A stretch of 33,825 bases of DNA from Acidobacteriota bacterium (GCA_015493585.1 WGCW01000155.1:1-33825), one strand, 5' to 3'; positions 25,411 to 33,825 are shown, counted from the stretch's first letter. The notes: generated by a model from the letters alone, not told the origin. Numbers and translations are program-made.

Positions 25411-26763
25411 ATGGCAGACCAAGCATCACCAGACAGCGGACACCTTCGGCGAATCGAAGTCTCAGGTTATAAGTCGATCCGGGACGCGGTTCAGCTGGAC
25501 ATCGCGCCCCTGACGATCGTAGCCGGTGCCAACAGCTCTGGAAAGTCTTCGCTGATCCAGCCCGTTCTCCTGTTGAAACAGACGCTCGAAGCGCAATTCG
25601 ATCCAGGGCCCTTGAGGATCGACGGTGACAACGTGCGCTTTGCCCATGCCCACGAGATGACATGGGACGATGGCGAGGAGTTCACCATCGGGTTCTCCTT
25701 GGCGCATCGCGGCATCAGCCTGAAGTACCGCGTACGAAACGGATCTTCCAAGAACGACGAAGAGGACCGGCGCGGAGCGACCGCTTTGGTCGATATGACG
25801 CTCCACTGGCACCGGCGAAACCGGTCCGGCCGGGCGACGTTCACAGAGGGACCACTGGACGCGAAAGAACGGGAGAGCTTCGCCCAGGCGATCCTCGGCA
25901 AGCGGGGCAGCTTGGAGGAGCTCGAGGCGAAAGGCTTCGTGCGCGATCGTTGTTACCTGGTTCCAACCGTGCGGCCCAAAGAGCTCGGCTCGGCGATGCC
26001 CTTTCCATTCCTCTTGCAGCACGCGTACCGCCTTGACCTGCCCCTCGACGTTCTGCACGTCCCCGGAATCCGGGGCAATCCGGAACGCGACTACCGGTTG
26101 ACTCAGGTCGGGAAACGGTTTCCCGGCACCTTCGAAACCTACACCGCTAGCGTCATCCAGAGTTGGAAGGACAGTTCTGACCAAAGGCCGCTACTCCAAC
26201 GGCTCGGCTCCTGGCTCCGCACGCTCGGCCTGACCTGGAAGGTTGACGTCAAACCCGTCGATGACACGAGGGTCAGGTTGCGCGTTGGTCGTCTTCCACG
26301 GGCACGACGTGGAGGTGCACGCGACCTCGTCAACATCGCCGATGTCGGTTTCGGTGTCTCCCAGGTGCTTCCTGTCCTCGTTGCCTTGCTCGCCGCACAA
26401 CCCGGCCAGATCGTCTACGTGGAGCAGCCCGAAATCCACCTTCATCCCCGCGCCCAGGTGGCTCTCGCCGAGATCCTATTGGAACGGGCTGCTGAGGGCG
26501 TCACCGTGATCGCCGAGACCCACAGCGGGCTGTTGCTCCGCGGGGTTCAACGAGCGATCGCTCAACGTAAGGCGCCGCCAGAAACCGTCAAGCTCCACTG
26601 GTGCACCCGCGATGAAGACGGTGCGACGGTGGTTTCCACAGCAACTCTCGACGAGGCTGGGCGTTTCGGCGACTGGCCAGAGGATTTCGCTGACGTCGAG
26701 CTGGACGTGGAGGCTGGATACCTCGATGCGGCGGCGTCGGCTCTTCAGGAAACCACCAGGTGA
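25411..26763 (+). CDS. AAA (ABC/SMC-like) ATPase of a putative defence pair
   Basis: A protein of 450 residues. The N-terminus reads IEVSGYKSIRDAVQLDIAPL with Walker A GANSSGKSS (about 39-47), the usual opening of OLD/AAA_15/AAA_21-type ATPases. An ABC-like signature region (ADVGFGVSQVLPVL, about 310), Walker B VYVEQPEIHLHP (about 334) and AETHS (about 367) follow. The end (AGRFGDWPEDF) resembles DUF3696-type tails. There is no TOPRIM domain, so it is not a standard OLD nuclease. AGGAAA precedes ATG 25411. Its stop overlaps the PIN-like gene by four bases. The likely role is an ATP-driven sensor or regulator of that nuclease; this is inferred. Confidence 0.8.
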   Translation: MADQASPDSGHLRRIEVSGYKSIRDAVQLDIAPLTIVAGANSSGKSSLIQPVLLLKQTLEAQFDPGPLRIDGDNVRFAHAHEMTWDDGEEFTIGFSLAHRGISLKYRVRNGSSKNDEEDRRGATALVDMTLHWHRRNRSGRATFTEGPLDAKERESFAQAILGKRGSLEELEAKGFVRDRCYLVPTVRPKELGSAMPFPFLLQHAYRLDLPLDVLHVPGIRGNPERDYRLTQVGKRFPGTFETYTASVIQSWKDSSDQRPLLQRLGSWLRTLGLTWKVDVKPVDDTRVRLRVGRLPRARRGGARDLVNIADVGFGVSQVLPVLVALLAAQPGQIVYVEQPEIHLHPRAQVALAEILLERAAEGVTVIAETHSGLLLRGVQRAIAQRKAPPETVKLHWCTRDEDGATVVSTATLDEAGRFGDWPEDFADVELDVEAGYLDAAASALQETTR

Positions 26764-27314
26764 GCCCTCACAAGAGGAGGATCTCGCTCGTTGTCGATGC
26801 CTCCGTTGGCCGTGCCGCGAGCGAGGAGGCCGTTGACTCAGGGGCCCACTGTGGCCACCCGTGCCGGGAGGCCCTGAAGGCAATTCGCAACCATGAACAG
26901 TTGGAAATGGCGTTTTCTCCGCGATTGTGGGAGGAATGGAAACGGAATCAGAGTCGTTTCAGTCACAAGTGGCTGACGCAGATGTACGCCAGGAAGAAAG
27001 TCCACCGGCTTCCGGAAGAGACCAACCGTCATGACGGTGTCGAGAAGGCCGCGGCCTCCACGTTGACGCCGCGCCAAGCAAACGCCGTGACAAAGGACTC
27101 CCATCTGATTGCGGCCGCGTTGGAAGCGGACCTGCGAGTGATTTCCCTTGACGAGACGGTAAGGGGGCTGCTCGTCGCCCTGTGCGATGTGTGTGCGGAT
27201 CTCGGCCGGCTGTACTGGACGAACCCGTGCAACGCTCCGCAAACTGGGCCATCGTGCGCGGTCTGGCTCGAAAACGGCGCGCCGCGTGAAGAGCCCCTCA
27301 AGCTATGTCCTTGA
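26760..27314 (+). CDS. PIN-like nuclease partner of the upstream ATPase
   Basis: A protein of 184 residues. LVVDASVGRA puts an Asp at 13 at the end of the first strand. The pair E58/E59 in LWEEWK, D113 in TKDSHLI and D131 in ISLDE complete a four-acid set in the order and spacing of PIN domains. PIN proteins usually cut RNA. The extension after about 150 is Cys/Pro-rich. The GTG start overlaps the ATPase stop by four bases (GTGA). Unlike VapC toxins it has no small antitoxin neighbour; the ATPase may take that role. Homology to a named system could not be tested here. Confidence 0.68.
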   Translation: MSPHKRRISLVVDASVGRAASEEAVDSGAHCGHPCREALKAIRNHEQLEMAFSPRLWEEWKRNQSRFSHKWLTQMYARKKVHRLPEETNRHDGVEKAAASTLTPRQANAVTKDSHLIAAALEADLRVISLDETVRGLLVALCDVCADLGRLYWTNPCNAPQTGPSCAVWLENGAPREEPLKLCP

Positions 27315-27472
27315 TGGGACCCACCGGCCGGCCGCGACCACAACCCTTGGTATTATCCACGCAACGCGTTCAGGGTAAGAAGATGCGAACTGCCCGCACT
27401 CCTGGGCAAGCACTGTTCGACGAGGCACAGCGCGACGCCCTCTTGGAACCATCCGCGACGGCAGCGTGAGGG

Positions 27473-29296
27473 TCAGGGCTTGGTCTTGGCTGGCTCGCCG
27501 TGAAAATGACGCCAGACCGCCTGGCCCAGACGGGGTCCGAGGGCTGCCTTGAGCTCTTCGAGGGAAGCTGCGCGGACGCCACGAAGGGAGCCAAACCGTG
27601 TCAGCAGCGTCCGCGTGCGGCCCGGCCCGATGCCGGGAATATCTGCAAGCTCGCTTGAGAGCGTGCGCTTCTGACGGCGGCGCCGGTGACACGACACCGC
27701 GAACCTGTGGGCCTCGTCCCGGGCGTGGCGCAACACGAGGTGCGCGGGGTCCGAGCGGTCGAGCCGCAGCGGTTCGGCAGCCTCAGGCAGGAAAATCAAC
27801 TCCTCCTTCTTCGCAAGGGCGGCCACCGGCAGGGCGATCCCCAGCGCGTCGAGAGCCGCCGTCGCAGCGTTGAGCTGTCCAGGTCCGCCGTCGATCAATA
27901 CGAGATCGGGCATCGTACGGCCCTCATCGCGCAACCGGCGGTAGCGGCGGCCGACCGCTTCCGCAATGGCGGCAAAATCATCGACGCCTTCGACCGACCG
28001 GATCCGGAACGAACGGTATGCCTTCCGGTTCATCCGGCCCGACTCCCACACGACGCACGAGGCGGTCGTGTCCTTGCCGCTGGCGTGGGAGATGTCGAAG
28101 CATTCGAGCCGGCGCACGGGTCCACCCAGTCCCAGCGCTTCGCCGAGGCGCCGTTCAAGAAGCCGGGCCTGGGCCAGCGGGGCGCGGAAACGAAGCTCGA
28201 AGGCGGTCCGGGCGTTGGCGAGCGCGAGCTCGACGCGCCGGGCGCGGGGTCCGCGTTTGGGCGCGGTGATCCTCACCTTCCGGCCTTTACGCTCCCTCAG
28301 GAACGCTTCCAACATCTCCCGGTCGTCGGGATCGAGCTCCTGGGCCGTATCGATGGCGGCCGGGACCGCGGGATTTGCCTCGTAAAACTGGGCAATGAAC
28401 GAGGCGAGCAGCTCGCCGGCGCCGATGTCGCCGATCCCCTCGAAGTGCAGCTCACGCTTATCCACCAACGTGCCACCCCGGTACGGCAGCACGCACACCG
28501 TTGCGTTCTCTCCATCGGTCATAGCTGCCAGGACGTCCGCGTCGCCCCGTCCTGGCAGCTCGACGTTCTGCGGCTCCCCCAGCCGCCGGACGACAGTGAT
28601 CAGGTCCCGGATCGCGGCGGCGTGCTCAAAATCGTTCCGCTCGGACGCCGCCCACATGCTGGCTTCAAGGCGGGTGATCAGCTCTTTGGTTCGTCCCGAC
28701 AGGAAGAGCAACACGTCCTCGACGGCCGAACGGTATTCCGCCGGCGTTGTCATGCCCTCGACGCAGGGTGCGAGGCACGCGTGCATGTTGAAGTAGAGGC
28801 AGGGTCGCGGCAACGTCCCATCGATCTCGATGCGGCATGTCCGGACGGCGAAACGGGTCCGGATGACCTCCATCAGGCGCCGGGCCATGTACTGGCCCAT
28901 GAACGGGCCGAAGTAGGTGTGGCCGTCATCGAGGACCCGGCGGGTCAACGTCACCCGAGGCCACGCCTCCCCGGTCGTCACCTTGATGTAGGGGTAGGTC
29001 TTGTCATCCTTCAACAGGACGTTGAACCGGGGCCGGTGCCGCTTGATCAGCGTGTTCTCCAAGACGAGGGCTTCGACCTCGGTGGCTGTGACCGTGAAGT
29101 CGAGGTCTTCGGCCAGGGCGAGCATCCTCGCGGTCCGCGCGGGAAGGTCGCGATGGCTGAAGTAGGATAGGACCCGCCGGCGGAGATTCCGGGCTTTGCC
29201 GACGTACAGGACTTCTCCCCGTTGATCCCGGAACCGGTACACTCCGGGCGTCTGGGGCGCCTGGCGGGCACGTTCGAGGAGCCGGTGAGGAGCCAT
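27473..29296 (-). CDS. uvrC: Excinuclease ABC subunit C
   Basis: The dual-incision nuclease of nucleotide excision repair, which cuts on both sides of a lesion marked by UvrAB. It has 607 residues. The N-terminal GIY-YIG domain has TPGVYRFRD and VLYVGKARNLRRR (about 14-40). A UVR motif lies near 205-240, the RNase H-like nuclease with CFDISHASG and VLIDGGPGQLNAA (about 395-490), and C-terminal helix-hairpin-helix motifs with IPGIGPGRTRTLL (about 555-600). The ATG at 29296 overlaps the stop of the MATE gene by one base; the longer open frame upstream is a shadow of that gene. It is the last gene of a five-gene operon. Confidence 0.96.
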   Translation of the reverse strand: MAPHRLLERARQAPQTPGVYRFRDQRGEVLYVGKARNLRRRVLSYFSHRDLPARTARMLALAEDLDFTVTATEVEALVLENTLIKRHRPRFNVLLKDDKTYPYIKVTTGEAWPRVTLTRRVLDDGHTYFGPFMGQYMARRLMEVIRTRFAVRTCRIEIDGTLPRPCLYFNMHACLAPCVEGMTTPAEYRSAVEDVLLFLSGRTKELITRLEASMWAASERNDFEHAAAIRDLITVVRRLGEPQNVELPGRGDADVLAAMTDGENATVCVLPYRGGTLVDKRELHFEGIGDIGAGELLASFIAQFYEANPAVPAAIDTAQELDPDDREMLEAFLRERKGRKVRITAPKRGPRARRVELALANARTAFELRFRAPLAQARLLERRLGEALGLGGPVRRLECFDISHASGKDTTASCVVWESGRMNRKAYRSFRIRSVEGVDDFAAIAEAVGRRYRRLRDEGRTMPDLVLIDGGPGQLNAATAALDALGIALPVAALAKKEELIFLPEAAEPLRLDRSDPAHLVLRHARDEAHRFAVSCHRRRRQKRTLSSELADIPGIGPGRTRTLLTRFGSLRGVRAASLEELKAALGPRLGQAVWRHFHGEPAKTKP

Positions 29297-30684
29297 CACG
29301 GTTGTTCCCCGGCCGCAGCGGAGACGGTGATCCGTCTCTTGCCGGCGATGTAGCTGCGCACCATGAGGAAGGCCAGTGCGCCTCCAAGGGCGTTTCCAGC
29401 AGCAATCGCACCAAAGATCCCGCCGACGCCCCACCACGCACGTCCGATCAGGGCCAGCGGGATGGTCAGCACCAGGAGCCGTACGCCGACGAGAAAGGCG
29501 GCGCGGAGGGGGCGGCCGACGGCGTTGAACCCCGATCCGGACACGATGGCGACTCCGAAAGCCGCATAGCTTACAGGAACGATCTTGAGGTAGAGCGCTC
29601 CACGGGCGATGACCACCGGATCGCTCGAGAAGAGGCCGACGATCAGGTGAGCCGTCGGGATGAAGAGCGCAGCGAGCAGCAGTCCCCAGCCCACACAGAA
29701 GCGATACGAAAATCGCATCGCATGCTGAATCCGTGGCCATGCGCCCGCCCCGTAGTTCTGACCAACGAACGGAGTCACTGAAGCTGCCATCGCCATTACG
29801 CCAACGGCAACGAGCGCTTCGACCCGCGTAGCCACGCCGAACCCGGCGACAGACGCCGCGCCAAAACCGGCCACCATCCGCGTCAAGATGCCGCTGGACA
29901 GTGGTGCCAGCAGGTTCGTTCCCGCCGCCGGGATGCCGATGTGCAACACGCGGCGCCACGAGTCGAGAACGTCCCGGATCGTCCAGCCGCTCCACTGCAC
30001 CATCCCAAACCGCCGGCTGATCAGCCACAGAACCGCGATCATCGCCAAGATCCAGGAGAAGACCGTTGCCAGCGCGGCACCCTCGAGTTCGAGCCGCGGA
30101 AACGGTCCCCAGCCGAAGATCAGGAACGGATCGAGACCCGCGTTGATCAGACCGGCCATGATCATCACCATGGCGGGGGTCTTCGTGTCACCGGTCGCGC
30201 GGATCGCTGAATTGCCCATGATTGGGATGCCGAGGCAGGTGATCCCGAGGAACCACGGCCGCATGTACGAGGCGATGAGTCCCACCATATCGGGCGGCGC
30301 GCCGAGCAGCTCGAAGAGCGGACGCATCACGATCAGACCCGCCACCGCAAGCGTTCCAACCGCCACGATCGCCAACAGCACGCTATGCGTGGTGAGCTTC
30401 CGGACCAGCTCCCCCTCATCGGAGCCGATCGCCCGGGCGATGACCGCCGTTGCGCCGACCGAAAGCCCCATCATGACGGCCTTGATGACGAACGTCACCG
30501 GGAATGTGAAGCCCATCGCTGCCAGTGGGATCTTGCCGAGGTGGCCGACCCAGAACGTGTCGACGATGTTGAAAAAAACGATGGCAACGATCCCGATCGC
30601 CATCGGCATGGCCATCCGGATCAGTGAGAGCCCGACAGGCCCGTCGAGCAACTCGCGCCTCGATCCCGGTCTCATGCTCCTCAC
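29296..30684 (-). CDS. MATE family efflux transporter
   Basis: A cation-coupled multidrug/toxin exporter of 462 residues with 12 predicted membrane helices in two similar halves, typical for MATE (NorM/DinF-like) proteins. VDTFWVGHLG (about 41-50), AIRATGDTKTP (about 165) and PFVGQNYGAG (about 310) are family landmarks. GTG 30684 gives the classic GTGA overlap with the rnc stop; ATG 30675 is an alternative but sits too close to its GAGGAG. Its stop overlaps the uvrC start. Substrates are unknown. Confidence 0.93.
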   Translation of the reverse strand: MRSMRPGSRRELLDGPVGLSLIRMAMPMAIGIVAIVFFNIVDTFWVGHLGKIPLAAMGFTFPVTFVIKAVMMGLSVGATAVIARAIGSDEGELVRKLTTHSVLLAIVAVGTLAVAGLIVMRPLFELLGAPPDMVGLIASYMRPWFLGITCLGIPIMGNSAIRATGDTKTPAMVMIMAGLINAGLDPFLIFGWGPFPRLELEGAALATVFSWILAMIAVLWLISRRFGMVQWSGWTIRDVLDSWRRVLHIGIPAAGTNLLAPLSSGILTRMVAGFGAASVAGFGVATRVEALVAVGVMAMAASVTPFVGQNYGAGAWPRIQHAMRFSYRFCVGWGLLLAALFIPTAHLIVGLFSSDPVVIARGALYLKIVPVSYAAFGVAIVSGSGFNAVGRPLRAAFLVGVRLLVLTIPLALIGRAWWGVGGIFGAIAAGNALGGALAFLMVRSYIAGKRRITVSAAAGEQP

Positions 30685-31397
30685 TTGGGCTCACGGGCGG
30701 GTGGCACGAGCCCGAGGATGTCCAAACCTCTCTGTGCCGCCGCCTCCTGCGCCTCCCGTTTGCTCGAACCCTCGCCGCGTGCCAGCGGCGTCCCATTCCA
30801 GAGGACCTCGAACACCCAACTCCTCCGGTGATCCGGTCCCCGATGCTCGATCTCGCGATACTCGGGTAGGGGCAGATGCCGTGCTTGCGCAGCTTCCTGC
30901 AGTGCGGTCTTGGGGTCAGCCAGCATGAGAAGCCGGTCGTCCAGCCGCGGGAGATCGCCCGAAAACACACGGCCGACGAAGGCGCGGGCGGCTTCCCAGC
31001 CGCCATCGAGCGCGATCGCGCCGAGGACCGCCTCAAAAACGTCCTCCATCAGCGTCCGCCGGCGCCGGCCTCCCGCCTTTTCTTCGCTTGGACCGACTTC
31101 AACGAGCGTGTCGAGACCGAGCTCGAGAGCCTTCGCGGCAAGGGTTCTGGATCGGGTAAGCTGCGCCTTCATCCTGGTCAACCTGCCCTCGGGGTGATCC
31201 GGGAACGACGTGTACAGCATCTCGGCGACAGCGTGACCAAGCACCGCATCACCGAGGAATTCGAGACGCTGGTACGACCCCGCATCGCTGGCCGTCGACG
31301 CCGATCCATGCCGTAACGCACGGGCTAACAGCTCGCGGCTCGAGAACCGGTACCCGAGCCGGGCCTGCAGCTCTTGGAGAGGATCGGGCGACATCAT
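30681..31397 (-). CDS. rnc: Ribonuclease III
   Basis: A double-strand-specific endoribonuclease for rRNA processing and RNA decay. It has 238 residues from ATG 31397. The catalytic signature is RLEFLGDAVL, with a second acidic site in LMEDVFEAVLGAI, followed by a C-terminal dsRNA-binding domain (about 165-230: DPKTALQEAAQ, GEGSSKREAQEAAAQRGL). A GTG at 31424 would add nine residues but has no ribosome binding site. It lies 45 bases after the sensor-like gene and overlaps the MATE gene by four bases. Confidence 0.94.
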   Translation of the reverse strand: MMSPDPLQELQARLGYRFSSRELLARALRHGSASTASDAGSYQRLEFLGDAVLGHAVAEMLYTSFPDHPEGRLTRMKAQLTRSRTLAAKALELGLDTLVEVGPSEEKAGGRRRRTLMEDVFEAVLGAIALDGGWEAARAFVGRVFSGDLPRLDDRLLMLADPKTALQEAAQARHLPLPEYREIEHRGPDHRRSWVFEVLWNGTPLARGEGSSKREAQEAAAQRGLDILGLVPPAREPK

Positions 31398-31442
31398 CAC
31401 ACCGGCATCATACCCGATGAGCACCGCCGAGGCGTTGGGGGG

Positions 31443-32984
31443 TCATCCCTCCGGAGTGCCTGAGGTGACGGTTCCGTCAGGCTCACGCTGGTAGGCGGGG
31501 AGCGAAATGCTGATGGTGGCCACCGGGCCATCTTGATCGAACGTGACGCGGCCACCGAACCGGCCGGCAAACCGCCGGGCGACGACGAGCCCCAGCTCGA
31601 GGCGTTCTCGTGCCCGTGTCTCCATATCCAGGCTTTCCGGGCTGGTCGAGCCGGCGGTCGCCGTGATCGTCACGAGTGCAGTCCTCGTATCGCCGCTGCT
31701 GGACCGGTCCTCCCGAATCGAGACACGAATCTTTCCAGCCTCGCCCACCATCGTGACACACGCTGCGAGAAGGCTGGCCAGCAACCGGATGAAGGTCAGA
31801 CGCTCAACCCACAAGCTGAGATCAGTCCCATCTGAACTGAGGACGATATCGGCCGCACCATGGATCCTCCCGACGAGCTCCACCGCACTTCGGACGATCT
31901 GGTCAAGATTGACGTTCTGCCACTCTCCTAAGTCTTCGTGTGCGAGGATGCCGAGCCCTCCGACGAGCCTGGCGCCCCGGCTGGCTTCGGCAGCGACGCG
32001 CTCGAGATGTGTGGCCGCCGTACTTCCGGCGGGAAGCTCCGCTGCGGCGAGATCGATGTGGAGCATCTGTGAGGCGAAGAGGTTGTTGAGGGTATGCATC
32101 ACCCCGTCAAAGAGCATTACGCTCACCAGACCGCCGAGCACGTCGTCCGGGACATTTTCCGCGCTCGTGAGCCCAGGTTCGTCGTTGTGGCTGCTGCCGG
32201 TTCTAGCCCCGAGCTCGGATGCCAGCCGCGTCGCCAGGAGGTCCAGCAGCTCTTCTTCGGCAGGTGAGACCGCGAGCGGCACCGGCGTGCAGCAGGTCAA
32301 CACGGCTCGCGTCTCGGCCGTGACCGGATCCAGAATCGGGATGACGATCGCCGAATCTGCCTGGACGAGCCGGACGAGAGGCCACGCGGGGTACTCCGTT
32401 CGCACACCGTCATGCAGAATCCTCATCGTTCGCAGGCTCGCTGCCTCTTCCATCGGTGTTCCATGAATCGGAATCGTCGTTCCAGGGTCGGGCATCCCCT
32501 CACCGTAACTGGCACGCACGATGGCAACCGGAGGGTAGAGCTCCGTGAGGCATCCATGGGTGGCTCCGGCAATCTCGGCGGCCAGCTCAGGCGCACGGTC
32601 GACGAGAGCCCGTCCGACGTACCGGGCCAGCACCGAGTTCAACCGTTGCTGCAACGTTTCCTGACGGACCTGTGGCGTCACGTCGAGGAAGAGGATCCGG
32701 CCCTGCTTCGTTCCAGGAGCGGTCTCCGCAGCTACGAACTGAAACCAACGCGGCGGATCGTCCGCTGCAGCCCGCCGGAAGGCTGGGGATGCGCCCAATC
32801 CCTCGCGAAGCCATTCGCCGACGGTGGCGCGATCGACGGGGTGGACAAAATCAAGGAGCCCCCTTCCAGCGGGATCGTCAATGAGGGGAGGGATGAGATC
32901 CCGTGCTTTTCCCTCGACACCGGTGACCGTCTCGTGATCGATGATCAAAACCAGATGTGGCGGGAGCGGTTCATGTCCGGTCAC
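31443..32984 (-). CDS. Degenerate sensor histidine kinase-like protein
   Basis: A soluble protein of 513 residues. The N-terminal part (about 1-110) looks PAS-like (a DFVHPVDRATV segment and ILFLDVTPQV), and the middle (about 115-250) GAF-like. An H-box-like VMHTLNNLFASQM puts a candidate phospho-acceptor at His297. The C-terminal part resembles an HATPase domain but the N-box is changed (LLASLLAACVTM lacks the Asn) and no clear DxGxG box is present; only a late LELGLVVARRFAGRFGG remains. It is probably an ATPase-inactive relative acting as a sensor or scaffold. AAGGAG precedes the GTG start, which overlaps the upstream gene's stop by four bases. No response regulator is adjacent. Confidence 0.7.
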   Translation of the reverse strand: MTGHEPLPPHLVLIIDHETVTGVEGKARDLIPPLIDDPAGRGLLDFVHPVDRATVGEWLREGLGASPAFRRAAADDPPRWFQFVAAETAPGTKQGRILFLDVTPQVRQETLQQRLNSVLARYVGRALVDRAPELAAEIAGATHGCLTELYPPVAIVRASYGEGMPDPGTTIPIHGTPMEEAASLRTMRILHDGVRTEYPAWPLVRLVQADSAIVIPILDPVTAETRAVLTCCTPVPLAVSPAEEELLDLLATRLASELGARTGSSHNDEPGLTSAENVPDDVLGGLVSVMLFDGVMHTLNNLFASQMLHIDLAAAELPAGSTAATHLERVAAEASRGARLVGGLGILAHEDLGEWQNVNLDQIVRSAVELVGRIHGAADIVLSSDGTDLSLWVERLTFIRLLASLLAACVTMVGEAGKIRVSIREDRSSSGDTRTALVTITATAGSTSPESLDMETRARERLELGLVVARRFAGRFGGRVTFDQDGPVATISISLPAYQREPDGTVTSGTPEG

Positions 32985-33460
32985 GCGGGGGCTCCTTTAC
33001 CAGCATCAAGGGTGGCGCAGATGCGCTGCATCCGTTCCACAATCCGTTTCGTATGTGTGCCACGCCAGTAGATCCTCCCACAGGTCTGACACTGCCGGAA
33101 GTGGTTCGCCGTCCGGGCCACGTGAGGCGGGACATGGCCAATGGCCTTCGAGGCCGGGAGATTCTCGAGCTCGCCGTTGCAGGCGCTACACCTGGCGTTG
33201 TCCAGGTCTGGCGCTGGATGGAGATCGAGCCTCGTCAGCAGCTCCTTGAGCTGGCCGTCCAGTGTTTCGGACATCAGGCAGATTGAGCGAGGCCCACGTG
33301 CGGCCAAGGCTCCGTTGCGTGTCACGAGCCACCTCCCATCGCGCCGGGCAAGATCGAGGAGCTCCCGGCCTGCTCCCTCAAAGAAAATCGTATCGAACCC
33401 GAAAAACCGTAACCAGCGGGCCAACGAACCGAGCATGGCATCGCAGACAAACTGGGGCAT
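32981..33460 (-). CDS. Mut7-C RNase domain protein with zinc ribbon
   Basis: A protein of 159 residues. FVCDAMLGSLARWLRFFGFD at the N-terminus and DGRWLVTRNGALA match the PIN-like Mut7-C RNase fold. Two Cys pairs, CSACNGEL and CQTCGRIYW (about 95-130), form the zinc ribbon usual in this family. A nucleic-acid cleaving role is likely but untested for most bacterial members. The ATG at 33460 is preferred because homologous proteins begin just before the (F)xxDAMLG motif; the alternative is 33472. It is the first gene of the operon ending in uvrC and overlaps the next gene by four bases. Confidence 0.88.
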   Translation of the reverse strand: MPQFVCDAMLGSLARWLRFFGFDTIFFEGAGRELLDLARRDGRWLVTRNGALAARGPRSICLMSETLDGQLKELLTRLDLHPAPDLDNARCSACNGELENLPASKAIGHVPPHVARTANHFRQCQTCGRIYWRGTHTKRIVERMQRICATLDAGKGAPA

Positions 33461-33472
33461 CAACCCCACCAT

Positions 33473-33825
33473 ACTACGTTATTGCTGTTCCGGTATGACG
33501 CCTGGGAACGCTGCAGCAGTGGAGCCTGAACACCGGCTGTGGACACGCCGCCCTTGGGCGTACTGGTTGTGAAAAAGAGGAGAGGACGGGTCATCCAGGG
33601 TCGCACACACGCGCCGTGTCCGTGCTGACTTTGGGGCGTAGAATCTCAACATGCCGGGGAGTTGACATTTTCATCACTTACAAATACCGTTATCCCAATA
33701 TGTTATGGAGAGTCACAGCAGCGCCCTACCAGATCCGCTGTAGGAGGTTTCATCACTCCTCTGGGGGCGTTTCTGCAAACATATTGAAAAGAAAGAGGAT
33801 GTGGTTCTTGTGAAATCTGGTACAA
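33473..33825. other. Apparently non-coding, AT-richer window end
   Basis: From about 33650 the base composition drops to roughly half AT, unlike the rest of the window. It contains a TTGACA box, a hairpin AGGAG (33742-33746) with CTCCT (33756-33760) and a purine-rich stretch AAAGAGGA (33792-33799). A GTG at 33810 could begin a gene that leaves the window, but only five codons are visible. The 65-residue open frame across it has no family features. Confidence 0.4.
33662..33690 (+). promoter_or_regulatory. Possible promoter with consensus -35 TTGACA
   Basis: TTGACA (33662-33667) is followed after 17 bases by TACCGT (33685-33690), a poor -10. The AT-rich setting supports a promoter for a gene beyond the window end, but the -10 is weak. 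Confidence 0.3.

Noticed and set aside
33616-33813. 65-residue open frame at the window end
   Set aside because: It crosses the promoter-like box and the inverted repeat, has no ribosome binding site and no family features.

Overview
The window is high-GC (about 60-65% by eye), densely coded bacterial DNA with strong C/G bias at third codon positions, short intergenic gaps and many 1-4 base start/stop overlaps. A one-piece pyruvate:ferredoxin oxidoreductase, a clostridial-type flavin/Fe-S oxidoreductase, a CaiB-type acyl-CoA enzyme and signal-peptide proteins suggest an anaerobic or facultative bacterium. An Acidobacteriota-like lineage is my best guess, but no marker gene here decides it. 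No rRNA, tRNA, CRISPR array or transposase was seen.

Layout. (1) 1-742: two near-identical 154-bp direct repeats that fold into the same multi-stem RNA. The first is followed by two perfect hairpins and an intrinsic terminator, the second by a 217-nt leader of the nifJ-type gene (743-4315). (2) 4398-7790: an operator/promoter-like site and an ABC-2 exporter operon (ATPase plus two permeases). (3) 7807-13865: a DUF302 protein (minus strand), a secreted CAP-domain protein, a CaiB/AMACR-like enzyme, a Spy/LTXXQ-like periplasmic protein and a 2,4-dienoyl-CoA-reductase-like flavoenzyme. (4) 13866-16306: a second ABC exporter on the minus strand. (5) 16307-16846: non-coding DNA with a dispersed-repeat-like element. 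(6) 16847-27314: a plus-strand defence island. (7) 27473-33460: a tightly overlapped minus-strand operon (Mut7-C-type RNase, degenerate sensor kinase-like protein, rnc, MATE exporter, uvrC). (8) 33473-33825: an AT-richer, apparently non-coding tail.

The defence island is the most interesting part. It begins with a 115-residue protein that looks like the N-terminal CARF domain of an RtcR-type sigma-54 activator joined directly to the C-terminal Fis-like helix-turn-helix, with the AAA+ domain missing. One base after its stop codon lies a textbook sigma-54 promoter (GG-N10-GC), and then a type I restriction-modification operon (hsdR, hsdM, hsdS). The operon continues by overlaps into a Ymh/TIGR02391-type protein with an R-x4-H HEPN-like motif and a coiled-coil protein containing 42-bp internal repeats. 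My reading is a nucleotide-sensing, sigma-54-switched restriction/RNase operon whose activator may have been decapitated. Downstream are a decayed AlbA_2 (Schlafen-type) gene with 21-bp repeats and an independently promoted ATPase/PIN-nuclease pair, a candidate second defence module.

All functional calls come from reading motifs by eye. No homology search, folding program or HMM was run.
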